From assembly GCA_020637855.1 (NCBI GenBank), contig JACKJR010000001.1:992001-1056000 (forward strand): a DNA stretch of 64,000 nt, given 5' to 3'. Shown here one piece after another: positions 31,958 through 40,780 of the stretch. Both the position numbers and the translations under genes were made by a program. Positions within the stretch are counted from its first letter, which is position 1; each line of letters begins with the position of its first letter. Under the pieces are notes generated by a model that was not told the DNA's origin, made no database searches, and saw nothing but the letters and a program-made list of their open reading frames with translations. This stretch comes from Rhodobiaceae bacterium. Its GTDB lineage: Bacteria; Pseudomonadota; Alphaproteobacteria; Rhizobiales; Tepidamorphaceae.

Positions 31958-34060
31958 TCAGCCCGAAGCCAGCAACCGCACCGCGTGATCCCGGTCGAAC
32001 AGGTAGAGCAGGGCGCGCAGGGCGCCGCCGCGCTCGCCTTTGAGGTCCGGGTCGGTCTCCATGATCAGGCGGGCGTCGTCACGCGCCATTTCCAGCATGT
32101 CGAGATGGATCGCCGGTTGTGCCAGACGAAAACCCGGCATGCCCGATTGCCGCGTGCCAAGCACGTCGCCGCCGCCGCGCAGCTTCAGGTCTTCTTCGGC
32201 AATGCGGAAGCCGTCTTCCGTCTCGCGCATCACCTCAAGGCGCGCGCGCGCCGTCTCCCCCAGCGGCGGCTTGTAGAGAAGCAGGCAGGAGGATGCCCGG
32301 TCGCTTCTGCCGACGCGCCCGCGCAACTGGTGCAGCTGGGCAAGGCCGAAGCGTTCGGCATGTTCTATCACCATCACGGTCGCTTCCGGCACGTCTACGC
32401 CGACCTCGACCACCGTGGTTGCCACCAGAACCGGCGTTTCGCCGGACTGAAAGCCCGAAAGTGCGGCCTGTTTGGCCTTGGTGTCCTGGCGCCCGTGGAC
32501 CAGAGCCACGCGCCTCGGGAAGACCTGCGACAAGGCTGCAAAACGCTCCTCTGCCGCTGCCGCGTCAACCTGTTCGCTCTCCTCGACCAGCGGGCACACC
32601 CAATAGACCCTGTTGCCGGCTTCAATCGCCCGGCCTGTCGCCGAAATGACGTCGTCAAGCCGATCGTCTGGCAGCGCGCGGGTCGCGATCGGCCGGCGGC
32701 CTGGCGGTTTTTCGTCGAGGCGTGAGACATCCATGTCGCCGTACAGCGTCAGCAGCAGCGTGCGCGGGATCGGCGTCGCCGTCATGACGAGGAAGTCGGG
32801 CCGGTCACCCTTGGCCGACAGGGCAAGACGCTGGTGCACGCCGAAACGGTGTTGCTCGTCGACCACCACCAGCCCCAGCGCCTTGAAGGCGACGTCCTGC
32901 TGAAACAGCGCATGTGTACCGACGACGATGTCGATTGCACCACTTTCAAGCCCTTCGCGCACGGCGCGGCGCTCGCTCTGCTTGTCCTTTCCGGTTAGCA
33001 ACGCAACCTTCAGTCCCGCGGCACCGGCATATTCGCCCAGCGTCGCGAAGTGCTGCCTCGCGAGGATTTCCGTCGGCGCCATCAGGGCGGATTGCTGTCC
33101 TGCTTCTGCAACCTGTGCCATGGCCAGTAGAGCGACGACGGTCTTGCCACTGCCGACGTCGCCCTGAAGCAGCCGCACCATGCGTTCAGGGCTAGCCAGA
33201 TCGTCGCCGATCTCGGCGAAGGAGCGCTCCTGCGCCCCCGTAAGGCCGAATGGAAGAGCACGGACGATGGCCTGAATTTTATCTCCGGTTCCCGCGCGCG
33301 CCACACCGGCGGTCTTCAGCGTCTTCTTGCGCACCAGCATCAGTGCGAGCTGGCCGGCAAGCAGCTCGTCATAGGCGATACGCCGCCATGAAAGCCCTTC
33401 CGGGGCAGCGTCCTGTGGCACTTCCGGGCGATGCAGGTGCTGCAGTGCCACGCGGAATGCTGGCCAGCGCATCTTGTCCATCACCGCGCGCGATTGCCAC
33501 TCCGGCATTTCGGGCAAATGATCCAGCGCGGCTTCGACCGCGCGCACGATGGTTGCCCGTTTCAGGCCGGCGGTCAGTGGATAGACGGGCTCGACGGGAG
33601 GAAGTTTTGCGAGGCCCTCGGCATCGACGATGCGGTTGGGATGCACCATCTGCAGCGTTTCGCCCCAGGCCTCCACCGTGCCGCTGACATAACGCTTTTC
33701 ACCCACCGGCAGGGCACGCTGGATGTAGTCCTCGCGGGCATGGAAGAAGACCAGCGTCAGGCTGCCGGTCTCGTCGTGACACAGCACCCGGTAGGGCGCG
33801 CGGCCATAAGGCGGCGAGGGCTTGTGCTGGTCGACGGTGATCTCGATCGTTGCGAGGCTGCCCGGAACGGCACCCGAGATCGTTGGCCGATTGCGCCGGT
33901 CGATGAAGCCCGATGGCGGCAGCAGCAGAAGATCGATGACGCGCGGCTCCACACCCTCGGGCAGCGGCAGCAGCCGTGTCAGCAGGTCTGCCGTCTTAGC
34001 CCCGATGCCGGGCAGGCCGGTTGCAGGCGCAAACAGGGAGTTGAGGATGTCGGGCCGCAT
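31958..34060 (-). CDS. recG: ATP-dependent DNA helicase RecG
   Basis: At 700 residues it is of normal length. The N-terminal wedge/OB region (~20-230) includes LPGIGAKTADLLTRLLPLPE. The superfamily-2 helicase core has Walker A (LQGDVGSGKTVVALLAMAQV), the DEQH box (VVVDEQHRFG), TATPIPRTLLL and the RecG/Mfd-type motif VI region (LHQLRGRVGRSDRASSCLLL). It remodels stalled replication forks and Holliday junctions. It faces a five-gene accessory block upstream and is part of the recG-sdhE-mfd backbone. Confidence 0.98.
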   Translation of the reverse strand: MRPDILNSLFAPATGLPGIGAKTADLLTRLLPLPEGVEPRVIDLLLLPPSGFIDRRNRPTISGAVPGSLATIEITVDQHKPSPPYGRAPYRVLCHDETGSLTLVFFHAREDYIQRALPVGEKRYVSGTVEAWGETLQMVHPNRIVDAEGLAKLPPVEPVYPLTAGLKRATIVRAVEAALDHLPEMPEWQSRAVMDKMRWPAFRVALQHLHRPEVPQDAAPEGLSWRRIAYDELLAGQLALMLVRKKTLKTAGVARAGTGDKIQAIVRALPFGLTGAQERSFAEIGDDLASPERMVRLLQGDVGSGKTVVALLAMAQVAEAGQQSALMAPTEILARQHFATLGEYAGAAGLKVALLTGKDKQSERRAVREGLESGAIDIVVGTHALFQQDVAFKALGLVVVDEQHRFGVHQRLALSAKGDRPDFLVMTATPIPRTLLLTLYGDMDVSRLDEKPPGRRPIATRALPDDRLDDVISATGRAIEAGNRVYWVCPLVEESEQVDAAAAEERFAALSQVFPRRVALVHGRQDTKAKQAALSGFQSGETPVLVATTVVEVGVDVPEATVMVIEHAERFGLAQLHQLRGRVGRSDRASSCLLLYKPPLGETARARLEVMRETEDGFRIAEEDLKLRGGGDVLGTRQSGMPGFRLAQPAIHLDMLEMARDDARLIMETDPDLKGERGGALRALLYLFDRDHAVRLLASG

Positions 34061-34097
34061 AGCCCCTTGTAACCCGCCCCGCGCGGCAGGTCAGCCA

Positions 34098-34493
34098 CTA
34101 GGCGGTGTTATTGCCGCTTAGTTCGACCAGCGGCATAAAGCCGCCGAAGATCAACCTTTTGCCGTCGAACGGCATCGGGTTCAATTCCGGGTTCATGCGC
34201 GGGTCGGCTTTTTCAGGATTTTTCATCCATTCGCTCATCTTCGCAAAAGCAGCGTCGCGCGTTTCCTTGTCCGGCCACTCGATCCATGAAAAGACGACTG
34301 TCTCGTCGTCATTGGCCTGCACGGCCTTGCGGAAATCGGTCACCTTGCCGGCGGGCACGTCGTCGCCCCAACACTCGACCACGCGAATTGCGCCAAGATC
34401 CATGAACACGCCGTCGCCCATTTTGGCGTGGTCGATGAATTTCTGCTTGTTTGCAGTCGGGACCGCGATCACAAACCCGTCGATGTAACTCAT
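34098..34493 (-). CDS. DUF1428-family protein
   Basis: The 131-residue protein is taken from 34493 (MSYIDGFVIAVPTANKQKF), which has GGGAGAAG upstream. It is a dimeric alpha/beta-barrel (ferredoxin-like) protein of the DUF1428 family, with typical segments VVECWGDDVPAGKVTDFRKA and FDGKRLIFGGFMPLVEL. Its function is unknown. It is the last gene of a five-gene block that starts with a TetR regulator and includes two VOC proteins and an SRPBCC protein; relatives often occur together in that company. Confidence 0.92.
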   Translation of the reverse strand: MSYIDGFVIAVPTANKQKFIDHAKMGDGVFMDLGAIRVVECWGDDVPAGKVTDFRKAVQANDDETVVFSWIEWPDKETRDAAFAKMSEWMKNPEKADPRMNPELNPMPFDGKRLIFGGFMPLVELSGNNTA

Positions 34494-34507
34494 TGCGCTT
34501 CTCCCTG

Positions 34508-34987
34508 TTATCCCCGCGCCGCCACCTCGAGCGTGGCGATGTCGATCCTCGTCATAGTCATCATCGCTTCGAAGACGCGCTTCGCCACGTCGGGTTCGGA
34601 ATTCGCCATCAGGTCGAGCAGCCTTTTCGGCGTGATCTGCCAGGAAAAGCCCCAGCGGTCCTTGCACCAGCCACAGGCGCTCTCCGCGCCCCCGTTTCCG
34701 ATGATCGCATCCCAGTAGCGGTCGGTCTCTTCCTGGGTCTCGGTGACGACCATGAAGCTCACCGCTTCGTTCGGCTTGAAGTTCGGTCCGCCGTTGAGGC
34801 CGACAAACCGCTGACCCAGCACGGTGAACTCCACGGTCAGTTCATTGCCTTCACTGCCGCCGGGAAAATCTCCCGGCGCAGCATTCGCGCGCCCGACATG
34901 GCTGTCGGGAAAGGTGGCGGCATAGAAGCCCGCTGCCTTGCCTGCTTCGCCGTGGTCGAACCACACGCAGGTGACGAGTTCGGTCAT
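34508..34987 (-). CDS. VOC-superfamily (PhnB/3-demethylubiquinone methyltransferase-like) protein
   Basis: The 159-residue protein (MTELVTCVWFDHGEAGKAA...) has the paired beta-alpha-beta-beta-beta modules of the VOC fold and the family signature segments FTVLGQRFVGLNGGPNFKPN and RWGFSWQITPKRLLDLM. Proteins of this group are often mislabelled as 3-demethylubiquinone-9 3-methyltransferase; no methyltransferase motif is present. It overlaps the preceding VOC gene stop by 4 bp, so the two are translationally coupled. Confidence 0.9.
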   Translation of the reverse strand: MTELVTCVWFDHGEAGKAAGFYAATFPDSHVGRANAAPGDFPGGSEGNELTVEFTVLGQRFVGLNGGPNFKPNEAVSFMVVTETQEETDRYWDAIIGNGGAESACGWCKDRWGFSWQITPKRLLDLMANSEPDVAKRVFEAMMTMTRIDIATLEVAARG

Positions 34988-35415
34988 GACTGCGCCCCCG
35001 GCATTTTGGAACCGCTATGGTTCAGCATCCACGGCGTGCCGTATTTATCTGTGAACATGGCGAAGCGATCCGCCCAGAAGGTTTCGGCGGGCTCCATGCC
35101 AACCGATTGGGCACCCTTTGCCAGCGCCTCGTAGACGCGGTCGAACGCTTCAAGCGAACCTGGATCAACCGAAACGTAGAAACCCTGCGGCTTGCTGTAC
35201 ATTTCGGGCGAATTATCGGACGCCATGATGATGGCGCTGCCCAGTTTCATGGCCATGTTCATGACCATGTCGTCGCTGCCGGGCATGCGATTCTCCGGGC
35301 TGGGCGCGTCGGCGTTCTTGAATACGCCCATGATTTCCCCGCCGAGAACCTCGGCATAGTGGGTCATCGCCTCGAGGCAATTGCCTTTGAAGAAGAGGTA
35401 GATCGTCGGTTCCAT
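34984..35415 (-). CDS. VOC-superfamily PhnB-like protein
   Basis: The 143-residue protein has the PhnB-like VOC layout (IYLFFKGNCLEAMTHYAEVL, GFYVSVDPGSLEAFDRVYEA, DRFAMFTDKYGTPWMLNHSG). The function of such small VOC proteins is generally unknown; some bind metal and act on or sequester reactive compounds. It overlaps the following VOC gene by 4 bp and follows the SRPBCC gene by 30 bp. Confidence 0.9.
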   Translation of the reverse strand: MEPTIYLFFKGNCLEAMTHYAEVLGGEIMGVFKNADAPSPENRMPGSDDMVMNMAMKLGSAIIMASDNSPEMYSKPQGFYVSVDPGSLEAFDRVYEALAKGAQSVGMEPAETFWADRFAMFTDKYGTPWMLNHSGSKMPGAQS

Positions 35416-35445
35416 GTCGGTTTCTCCCTTCGGGCGGAATTCAAC

Positions 35446-35889
35446 TCACTGATTGATTTCAGGCAGGACGAGTTTTTCGAGCTTGTGCAGGGAATCCTGC
35501 CAGCCGAGAGTGCAGCCCTCGACCGGGATCACGTCGGGGATGCCCGTTTGCTCGATGGTCATCTCAGTTCCGACCGGCACTGCTCGCAGTGTCACCGTGA
35601 CCTTCAATTCGCCGGGCAGGTTGGGATCGTCGAACCTGTCAGAGAAGACGAGCCGTTCGCCGGGAACCAGTTCGAGATATTCGCCACCGAAGGAATGGGC
35701 ATTCCCGGTCGTGAAATTGCGGAATGACATCCTGAATTTACCGCCAACCTCGGGATTCATTTCATGGACCGTGCACAGGAACCCATAAGGAGGCATCCAG
35801 CTCGCGGCTGCGTCAGGTTCGACGAAAGCCCGGTAAATCTTCTCGGGCTTGGTGGCAATGACGCGGTGGAGTTTTACGGTGCCGGGCAT
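35446..35889 (-). CDS. SRPBCC-family (AHSA1-like) protein
   Basis: The 147-residue protein begins VKLHRVIATKPEKIYRAFVE, the usual opening of START/AHSA1-like hydrophobic-ligand-binding proteins, and continues with GGEYLELVPGERLVFSDRFD and ends in a long C-terminal helix (GWQDSLHKLEKLVLPEI). It may bind a hydrophobic ligand; no enzyme function is supported. It lies just downstream of the TetR gene (15 bp) in the same operon. Confidence 0.92.
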   Translation of the reverse strand: MPGTVKLHRVIATKPEKIYRAFVEPDAAASWMPPYGFLCTVHEMNPEVGGKFRMSFRNFTTGNAHSFGGEYLELVPGERLVFSDRFDDPNLPGELKVTVTLRAVPVGTEMTIEQTGIPDVIPVEGCTLGWQDSLHKLEKLVLPEINQ

Positions 35890-35904
35890 TGAATATCCTT
35901 CCTG

Positions 35905-36531
35905 TCAGGTTGTTTGAGGGGGGACCGACGCCGCGAACAGCATTTCGATGTAGCGGTACAGGTGATCGATACTGTCTGCGGCGATGCCAGGCCCGCCCGT
36001 GGCTTTGGCGAGGATGAAAGCGCCCTGGATGACGGCCTGGGTGTGCAGCGCGAGCGACTTTGCGGTCCATTCCGGCGCCATGCCGCGGGCGCGCATCGCC
36101 GCCTCGATATCGGCCTCCAGCGTTGCGGCATGGCCGGTTATGCTGCGCATGCAGGCGTTGCGGATCGCCGGTGCAGTTTCGTAGGTTTCCTGCACCATGG
36201 TCCCGACAAGGCAGGTGAAATCCGGCAGTTCGCCCCGCAGAAGCTCCTTGCGAAAGGCGACATAGGCGAGGACGCGATCGAGCGGGTCGGCAGGACCGTG
36301 ATAGGGGGCGTGTGCGAACAGCGCCCCTGTCATTTGCGACCAGTACTCCGCCGCGGCGACGGCCAGCTCGTCCTTGCTTTTGAAATGATGAAAGAACGCG
36401 CCCTTGGTGACGCCCGCTGTCTTGCAGAGCTCGTCAACCGTGGTGGCTGCGTAGCCCTTCGTGCGGATCACCGACAAGGCGGCGTCCAGCAGTTTGGCCC
36501 TCGCGTCCTGCTTGACCGTAGATTCAGGCAT
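35905..36531 (-). CDS. TetR-family regulator of the VOC/SRPBCC block
   Basis: The start at 36531 (MPESTVKQDARAKLLDAALS) has AGGAGAACGAA upstream; longer frames across sdhE are rejected. The helix-turn-helix (~8-55) includes GYAATTVDELCKTAGVTKGA and FFHHFKSKDELA. The 208-residue protein heads the operon TetR-SRPBCC-VOC-VOC-DUF1428, so it probably autoregulates it. A near-perfect 22-bp palindrome just upstream (36552-36573) is the likely operator. Confidence 0.93.
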   Translation of the reverse strand: MPESTVKQDARAKLLDAALSVIRTKGYAATTVDELCKTAGVTKGAFFHHFKSKDELAVAAAEYWSQMTGALFAHAPYHGPADPLDRVLAYVAFRKELLRGELPDFTCLVGTMVQETYETAPAIRNACMRSITGHAATLEADIEAAMRARGMAPEWTAKSLALHTQAVIQGAFILAKATGGPGIAADSIDHLYRYIEMLFAASVPPQTT

Positions 36532-36551
36532 TTCGTTCTCCTGATTCACAT

Positions 36552-36573
36552 ACATACCGACTAGTTGGTATGT
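36552..36573. promoter_or_regulatory. 22-bp TetR-type operator palindrome
   Basis: ACATACC (36552-36558) and GGTATGT (36567-36573) are exact inverted repeats around the palindromic core ACTAGT; only one symmetric pair (559/566) is mismatched. It lies 20 bp upstream of the TetR start. ACATACC-N8-GGTATGT is a familiar style of operator for TetR regulators of this kind. Confidence 0.8.
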
Positions 36574-36756
36574 CGTCAATGATGGATACTTTTCCCGGGG
36601 GAAGGGGACTTGCCGGTGGCAGTGATCGCACTCGACAGGGATCTGAGCCCCACCGCAAAAGCCGCATTTCTGGGATTCTGTGTCTTTCCATGGCTGGCGG
36701 ATTGCAGCCCATGGCGCTATCTGTGCCGAATACTTGTCCCGAACCATCTGGCGGTC

Positions 36757-37050
36757 ATGACCGGCACCACGCTTTCCAGTTCGCAGCTCGATCCGCGCAG
36801 GCGGCGCATCCTCATCCGCGCCTGGCGCCGCGGCACGCGCGAAATGGACCTGATGATCGGGCGTTTCGCCGATGATCGCCTGGTGGATATGCCGGAAAGC
36901 GATCTTGCGATGTTCGAAGCGCTGATCGACTGTCAGGACACCGATCTTTTCGAGTGGGTGACGGGGGCAAAACCCGTTCCGTCGGAACAGGACACCGCCG
37001 TCTTCCGCCAGTTGCGCGAATTCAGCCTGACACAGCCGCTGACCCGCTAA
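36757..37050 (+). CDS. sdhE: FAD assembly factor SdhE (succinate dehydrogenase maturation)
   Basis: The start at 36757 gives the normal 97-residue length. The RGxxE motif required for flavinylation is present (RRGTREMDLMIGRF, Arg25-Gly26-x-x-Glu29), and the rest (DLAMFEALIDCQDTDLFEWV) is a typical SdhE five-helix bundle. It assists covalent FAD attachment to SdhA. It is 17 bp upstream of mfd, as in other Hyphomicrobiales. Confidence 0.95.
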   Translation: MTGTTLSSSQLDPRRRRILIRAWRRGTREMDLMIGRFADDRLVDMPESDLAMFEALIDCQDTDLFEWVTGAKPVPSEQDTAVFRQLREFSLTQPLTR

Positions 37051-37067
37051 GATCTGGACACATCCCA

Positions 37068-40000
37068 ATGACCGCGACAGCGCGCGCATCACAGCAGCAG
37101 GCGAAAGCCCTGCAGTTCGGCTCCGGCCCCGGCGAGACCGTCGTCGCCGGCGTGCCGGAAGGCTATGACGCACTGATTGTTGCTGATCTTGCGCGCCGGA
37201 ACCTCGGCGATGGGCCTGTGGATGCTGTTTTCGTGGCGCGCGATGCACCGCGCCTGTCGGCTTTCGCCGAGGCTGCAAGCTTCTTTGCCCCCGACATCGA
37301 GATCATCACGCTGCCGGGCTGGGACTGCCTGCCGTATGACCGCGTGTCGCCGACGCCTGCGCTTCTTTCACAGAGGCTGGCCGCCATGGCGCAGCTTGCC
37401 GCGCCGCGTGTCGGCAAAGTCCCTGTCGTGCTTGCCGTTACCGTTGGCGCGGCGATGCAGCGGATGCTGCCGCGCGCTCTGGTGAAAGGATCAGCACTTG
37501 CCCTGCGTCCCGGCCAGATGGTCGATCTCGCCCATATCGTGACATGGCTGGAAGCGAACGGCTTCATGCGCACGAGCACGGTGCGCGAAAACGGTGAATA
37601 TGCCGTGCGCGGCGGCATCCTCGATCTGTTCGCGCCCGGCGCCGAGGCCCCCGTCCGGCTCGATTTTTTCGGCGACACGCTGGAAACGGTCCGCGCCTTC
37701 GATCCTGAAACGCAGCGCACGACCTCGCAAAGCGCCAGCCTCGATCTCGTGCCTTTGAGCGAAGTGCTGTTCAACGAGGATACGATCCGCAGTTTCCGCA
37801 GCCGATACCGGTCAGCCTTCGGCGCGACGGCTTCGGGCGATCCAGTCTACGAGGCGATCTCGGCCGGCCGCCGCCATCAGGGCATGGAACACTGGCTGCC
37901 GCTGTTCTATCCGGAACTTGAAACCGTTTTCGACTATGCCGGAGCAGCGCCCGTTTGCCTCGATCCGCTGGCGCGCGAGGCTTACGGGGAACGTCACGCC
38001 CAGATCAGCGATCATTACAGTGCCCGCATGGCGGCGCTGGAGGAGGGCAGCCGCCACGACGCCGCGCCCTACCGTCCGCTGGAACCGGCCACGCTCTACC
38101 TTCCGGAAGAAGAGTGGCAGGCGCAGCTTGCAGGTCGCCGCGTTGTCGCGCTCAACCCGTATCAGGTGCCCGAGAGCGAAGCATCTGGCGCACGCATCAT
38201 CGACGCCGGCGCGCACAAGGGCAGGGATTTCGCGCCTGAACGCCAGAATGAGCAGGCCAATGTCTTCGACGCGCTGGTGGGTCACATTCGCGCGCTGAAC
38301 GGCAAGGGGCTGAAGGTTGCGATTGCCTGCTGGAGCGATGGATCGCGCGGGCGTATGTCGGATATGCTCCATGGCCACGGCTGGGAGAATGTGCGCGAGA
38401 CGGCAGGCTTCGCCGAGATCGCCACATTGAAGCCGGGCGAAGTCGCGGTCACGATCCTCGGCATCGAGAGCGGTTTCGAGACCGCCGATTTCGTCATCAT
38501 CGGTGAACAGGACATCCTCGGAGACCGCTACGCGCGTCCCCGGAAGAAGTCGCGCTCCGGCGCCGATGTCCTCACCGAGGCCGCAAGCCTGACGCCCGGC
38601 GACTTCGTCGTCCACGTCGACCACGGAATTGGCCGCTTCGCAGGGCTTCGCACGATCACGGCAGCCGGCGCGCCGCACGATTGTGTCGAACTGCACTACG
38701 CCAACGACGACAAGCTCTACCTGCCGGTGGAGAACATCGAGCTTCTCACCCGTTATGGCGCGGAGGAGGCCAATGTCACGCTCGACCGGCTCGGCAGCAT
38801 CGGCTGGCAGGCGCGCAAGTCGAAGCTGAAGGAACGCATCCGCGAGATGGCGGCGAAGCTCATCGAGGTCGCCGCGGCGCGCGCCATGCGCACCGCCCCG
38901 AAGCTTGAGAAACCCGACGGGCTATATGACGAGTTCGCCGCCCGCTTCCCCTATGCGGAAACAGACGACCAGCTTCAATCGATCGACGCCGTTCTGGAAG
39001 ACCTCGACAGCGGCAGGCCGATGGACCGTCTGGTCTGCGGCGATGTCGGCTTCGGCAAGACCGAGGTCGCGCTGCGCGCAGCCTTCGTTGCCGCAGCCGC
39101 CGGCAAGCAGGTTGCCGTTGTCGTTCCCACGACGCTGTTGTCGCGTCAGCACTACAAGACTTTCAGAGAACGCCTGTCCGGCTTTGCGCTCAACGTTGCC
39201 CATGCCTCGCGGCTGGTTGGCGCCAAGGAGCTTGCGGCAACGAAAGCCGGATTGAAGGACGGTTCCGTCGACATCGTCGTCGGCACCCACGCGCTGCTCG
39301 GCAGGGCAATCGAGTTCAAGGATCTGGGACTGCTGATCATCGACGAGGAGCAGCATTTCGGCGTTCAGCACAAGGAGCGGCTGAAACAGCTTCGCGCCGA
39401 TGTGCATGTGCTGACGCTGTCGGCAACGCCGATCCCGCGCACGCTGCAACTTGCGATGACGGGCCTGCGCGAGCTCTCCATGATCGCGACACCGCCGGTC
39501 GACCGGCTTGCGGTCAGGACCTATGTCAGCCCGTTCGATCCCGTCATCCTGCGCGAGGCGCTGCTGCGCGAACGCTATCGCGGCGGCCAGACTTTCTTCG
39601 TCTGCCCGCGCATTGCCGACATCGAGGATTGCGCCGCTTTCCTGCATGACAGTGTGCCGGAGCTGCGTGTCGCGATTGCCCACGGACAGCTTACGCCGAC
39701 CGAGCTGGACGACGTCATGTCGGCCTTCTACGACGGCAAGTACGATGTGCTGCTGTCGACGGCGATTGTCGAATCGGGCCTCGATATTCCAACCGCCAAC
39801 ACCCTTATCGTCTACCGCGCCGACATGTTCGGCCTTGCCCAGCTCTACCAGCTGCGTGGCCGCGTTGGGCGCTCGAAGGTGAGGGCGTTTGCTTACTTCA
39901 CCACGCCAGCCAACCGCATGCTGACGCCGCAGGCCGAGAAACGCCTTAAGGTGCTGCAGTCGCTCGACAGTCTCGGTGCCGGTTTCATGCTGGCAAGCCA

Positions 40001-40601
40001 CGACCTCGACCTGCGCGGTGCCGGTAATCTGCTCGGCGAGGAACAGTCCGGCCACATCAAGGAGGTCGGATACGAGCTTTATCAGGCGATGCTGGAGGAA
40101 GCTGTTGCCGCATTGCGTTCCGGCGATGCGAGTCTTGCCGAAGATCAGTGGTCGCCGCAGATATCCGTCGGCGTACCCGTGCTGTTGCCCGATCACTACG
40201 TGCCCGACCTCGACGTGCGCATGCAGCTCTACCGGCGCCTGTCGCAGGTGGAAAGCGACATCGAGATCGATGGTTTCGGTGCGGAACTGGCCGACCGTTT
40301 CGGGCGGCTTCCGGAGGAAGTCGACGACCTGCTCGAAGTGGTGCGCATCAAGCTGCTGTGCCGCCGCGCCGGCGTAGGCAAGGTCGATGCCGGCCCGCTC
40401 GGCGTCGTGCTGTCGTTCCGCGACAATCGTTTCGCCAACCCGCACGGTCTCGTCGAGTTCGTCGCCCGCGAGGGGCGGCTTGCAAAGGTACGGCCCGACC
40501 ACACGATCGTGCTCAAGCGCGACTGGCCGTCTGCACGCGACCGTCTCAACGGTACACGCCGGCTGCTGATGGATCTCGCCAAGATGGCGGAAGCCGTGTG
40601 A
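37068..40601 (+). CDS. mfd: Transcription-repair coupling factor Mfd
   Basis: The ATG at 37068 yields 1177 residues, the normal size. It has the UvrB-homology N-terminus (PGWDCLPYDRVSPTPALLSQ), the RNA-polymerase-interacting CarD-like domain (~500-590, DFVVHVDHGIGRFAGL), the RecG-like translocase core (CGDVGFGKTEVALRAAFVAA, LLIIDEEQHFGVQHKERLKQ, ATPIPRTLQLAM, YQLRGRVGRSKVRAFAY) and a C-terminal TRCF domain. It releases stalled RNA polymerase and recruits UvrA. It follows sdhE by 17 bp. Confidence 0.98.
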   Translation: MTATARASQQQAKALQFGSGPGETVVAGVPEGYDALIVADLARRNLGDGPVDAVFVARDAPRLSAFAEAASFFAPDIEIITLPGWDCLPYDRVSPTPALLSQRLAAMAQLAAPRVGKVPVVLAVTVGAAMQRMLPRALVKGSALALRPGQMVDLAHIVTWLEANGFMRTSTVRENGEYAVRGGILDLFAPGAEAPVRLDFFGDTLETVRAFDPETQRTTSQSASLDLVPLSEVLFNEDTIRSFRSRYRSAFGATASGDPVYEAISAGRRHQGMEHWLPLFYPELETVFDYAGAAPVCLDPLAREAYGERHAQISDHYSARMAALEEGSRHDAAPYRPLEPATLYLPEEEWQAQLAGRRVVALNPYQVPESEASGARIIDAGAHKGRDFAPERQNEQANVFDALVGHIRALNGKGLKVAIACWSDGSRGRMSDMLHGHGWENVRETAGFAEIATLKPGEVAVTILGIESGFETADFVIIGEQDILGDRYARPRKKSRSGADVLTEAASLTPGDFVVHVDHGIGRFAGLRTITAAGAPHDCVELHYANDDKLYLPVENIELLTRYGAEEANVTLDRLGSIGWQARKSKLKERIREMAAKLIEVAAARAMRTAPKLEKPDGLYDEFAARFPYAETDDQLQSIDAVLEDLDSGRPMDRLVCGDVGFGKTEVALRAAFVAAAAGKQVAVVVPTTLLSRQHYKTFRERLSGFALNVAHASRLVGAKELAATKAGLKDGSVDIVVGTHALLGRAIEFKDLGLLIIDEEQHFGVQHKERLKQLRADVHVLTLSATPIPRTLQLAMTGLRELSMIATPPVDRLAVRTYVSPFDPVILREALLRERYRGGQTFFVCPRIADIEDCAAFLHDSVPELRVAIAHGQLTPTELDDVMSAFYDGKYDVLLSTAIVESGLDIPTANTLIVYRADMFGLAQLYQLRGRVGRSKVRAFAYFTTPANRMLTPQAEKRLKVLQSLDSLGAGFMLASHDLDLRGAGNLLGEEQSGHIKEVGYELYQAMLEEAVAALRSGDASLAEDQWSPQISVGVPVLLPDHYVPDLDVRMQLYRRLSQVESDIEIDGFGAELADRFGRLPEEVDDLLEVVRIKLLCRRAGVGKVDAGPLGVVLSFRDNRFANPHGLVEFVAREGRLAKVRPDHTIVLKRDWPSARDRLNGTRRLLMDLAKMAEAV

Positions 40602-40711
40602 TCGGGAAATCCTTGCCCGAATAGGCAGAATCTACCCGGCAAATTTTGCCGCATGGCAACTTTGTGCCGTTCCCGATTGTGGCAAAATGTTGATTTTCAA
40701 GCATTTTCGGG

Positions 40712-40728
40712 CTGGCACGCGGCTTGCT
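40712..40728 (+). promoter_or_regulatory. Near-consensus sigma-54 (RpoN) promoter
   Basis: CTGGCACGCGGCTTGCT matches the -24/-12 consensus YTGGCACG-rNNN-TTGCW. The invariant GG (40714-40715) and GC (40726-40727) are separated by exactly 10 nt. It lies 53 bp upstream of the ATG at 40781, on the same strand, in a non-coding gap. Confidence 0.75.
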
Positions 40729-40780
40729 GCATTCCACACAAAACAACTTGAGTGGACGACAAGAAGAAGCCGATTAGCCT

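Noticed and set aside
36532..37278. N-terminal extension of the TetR gene through sdhE
   Set aside because: The extra residues are antisense to sdhE and mfd; the start at 36531 has a proper ribosome-binding site and the normal TetR N-terminus.
38922..40502. Long open frame antisense to mfd
   Set aside because: It lies entirely opposite a well-conserved housekeeping gene, has no family features and no start signal; long antisense frames are common in GC-rich DNA.
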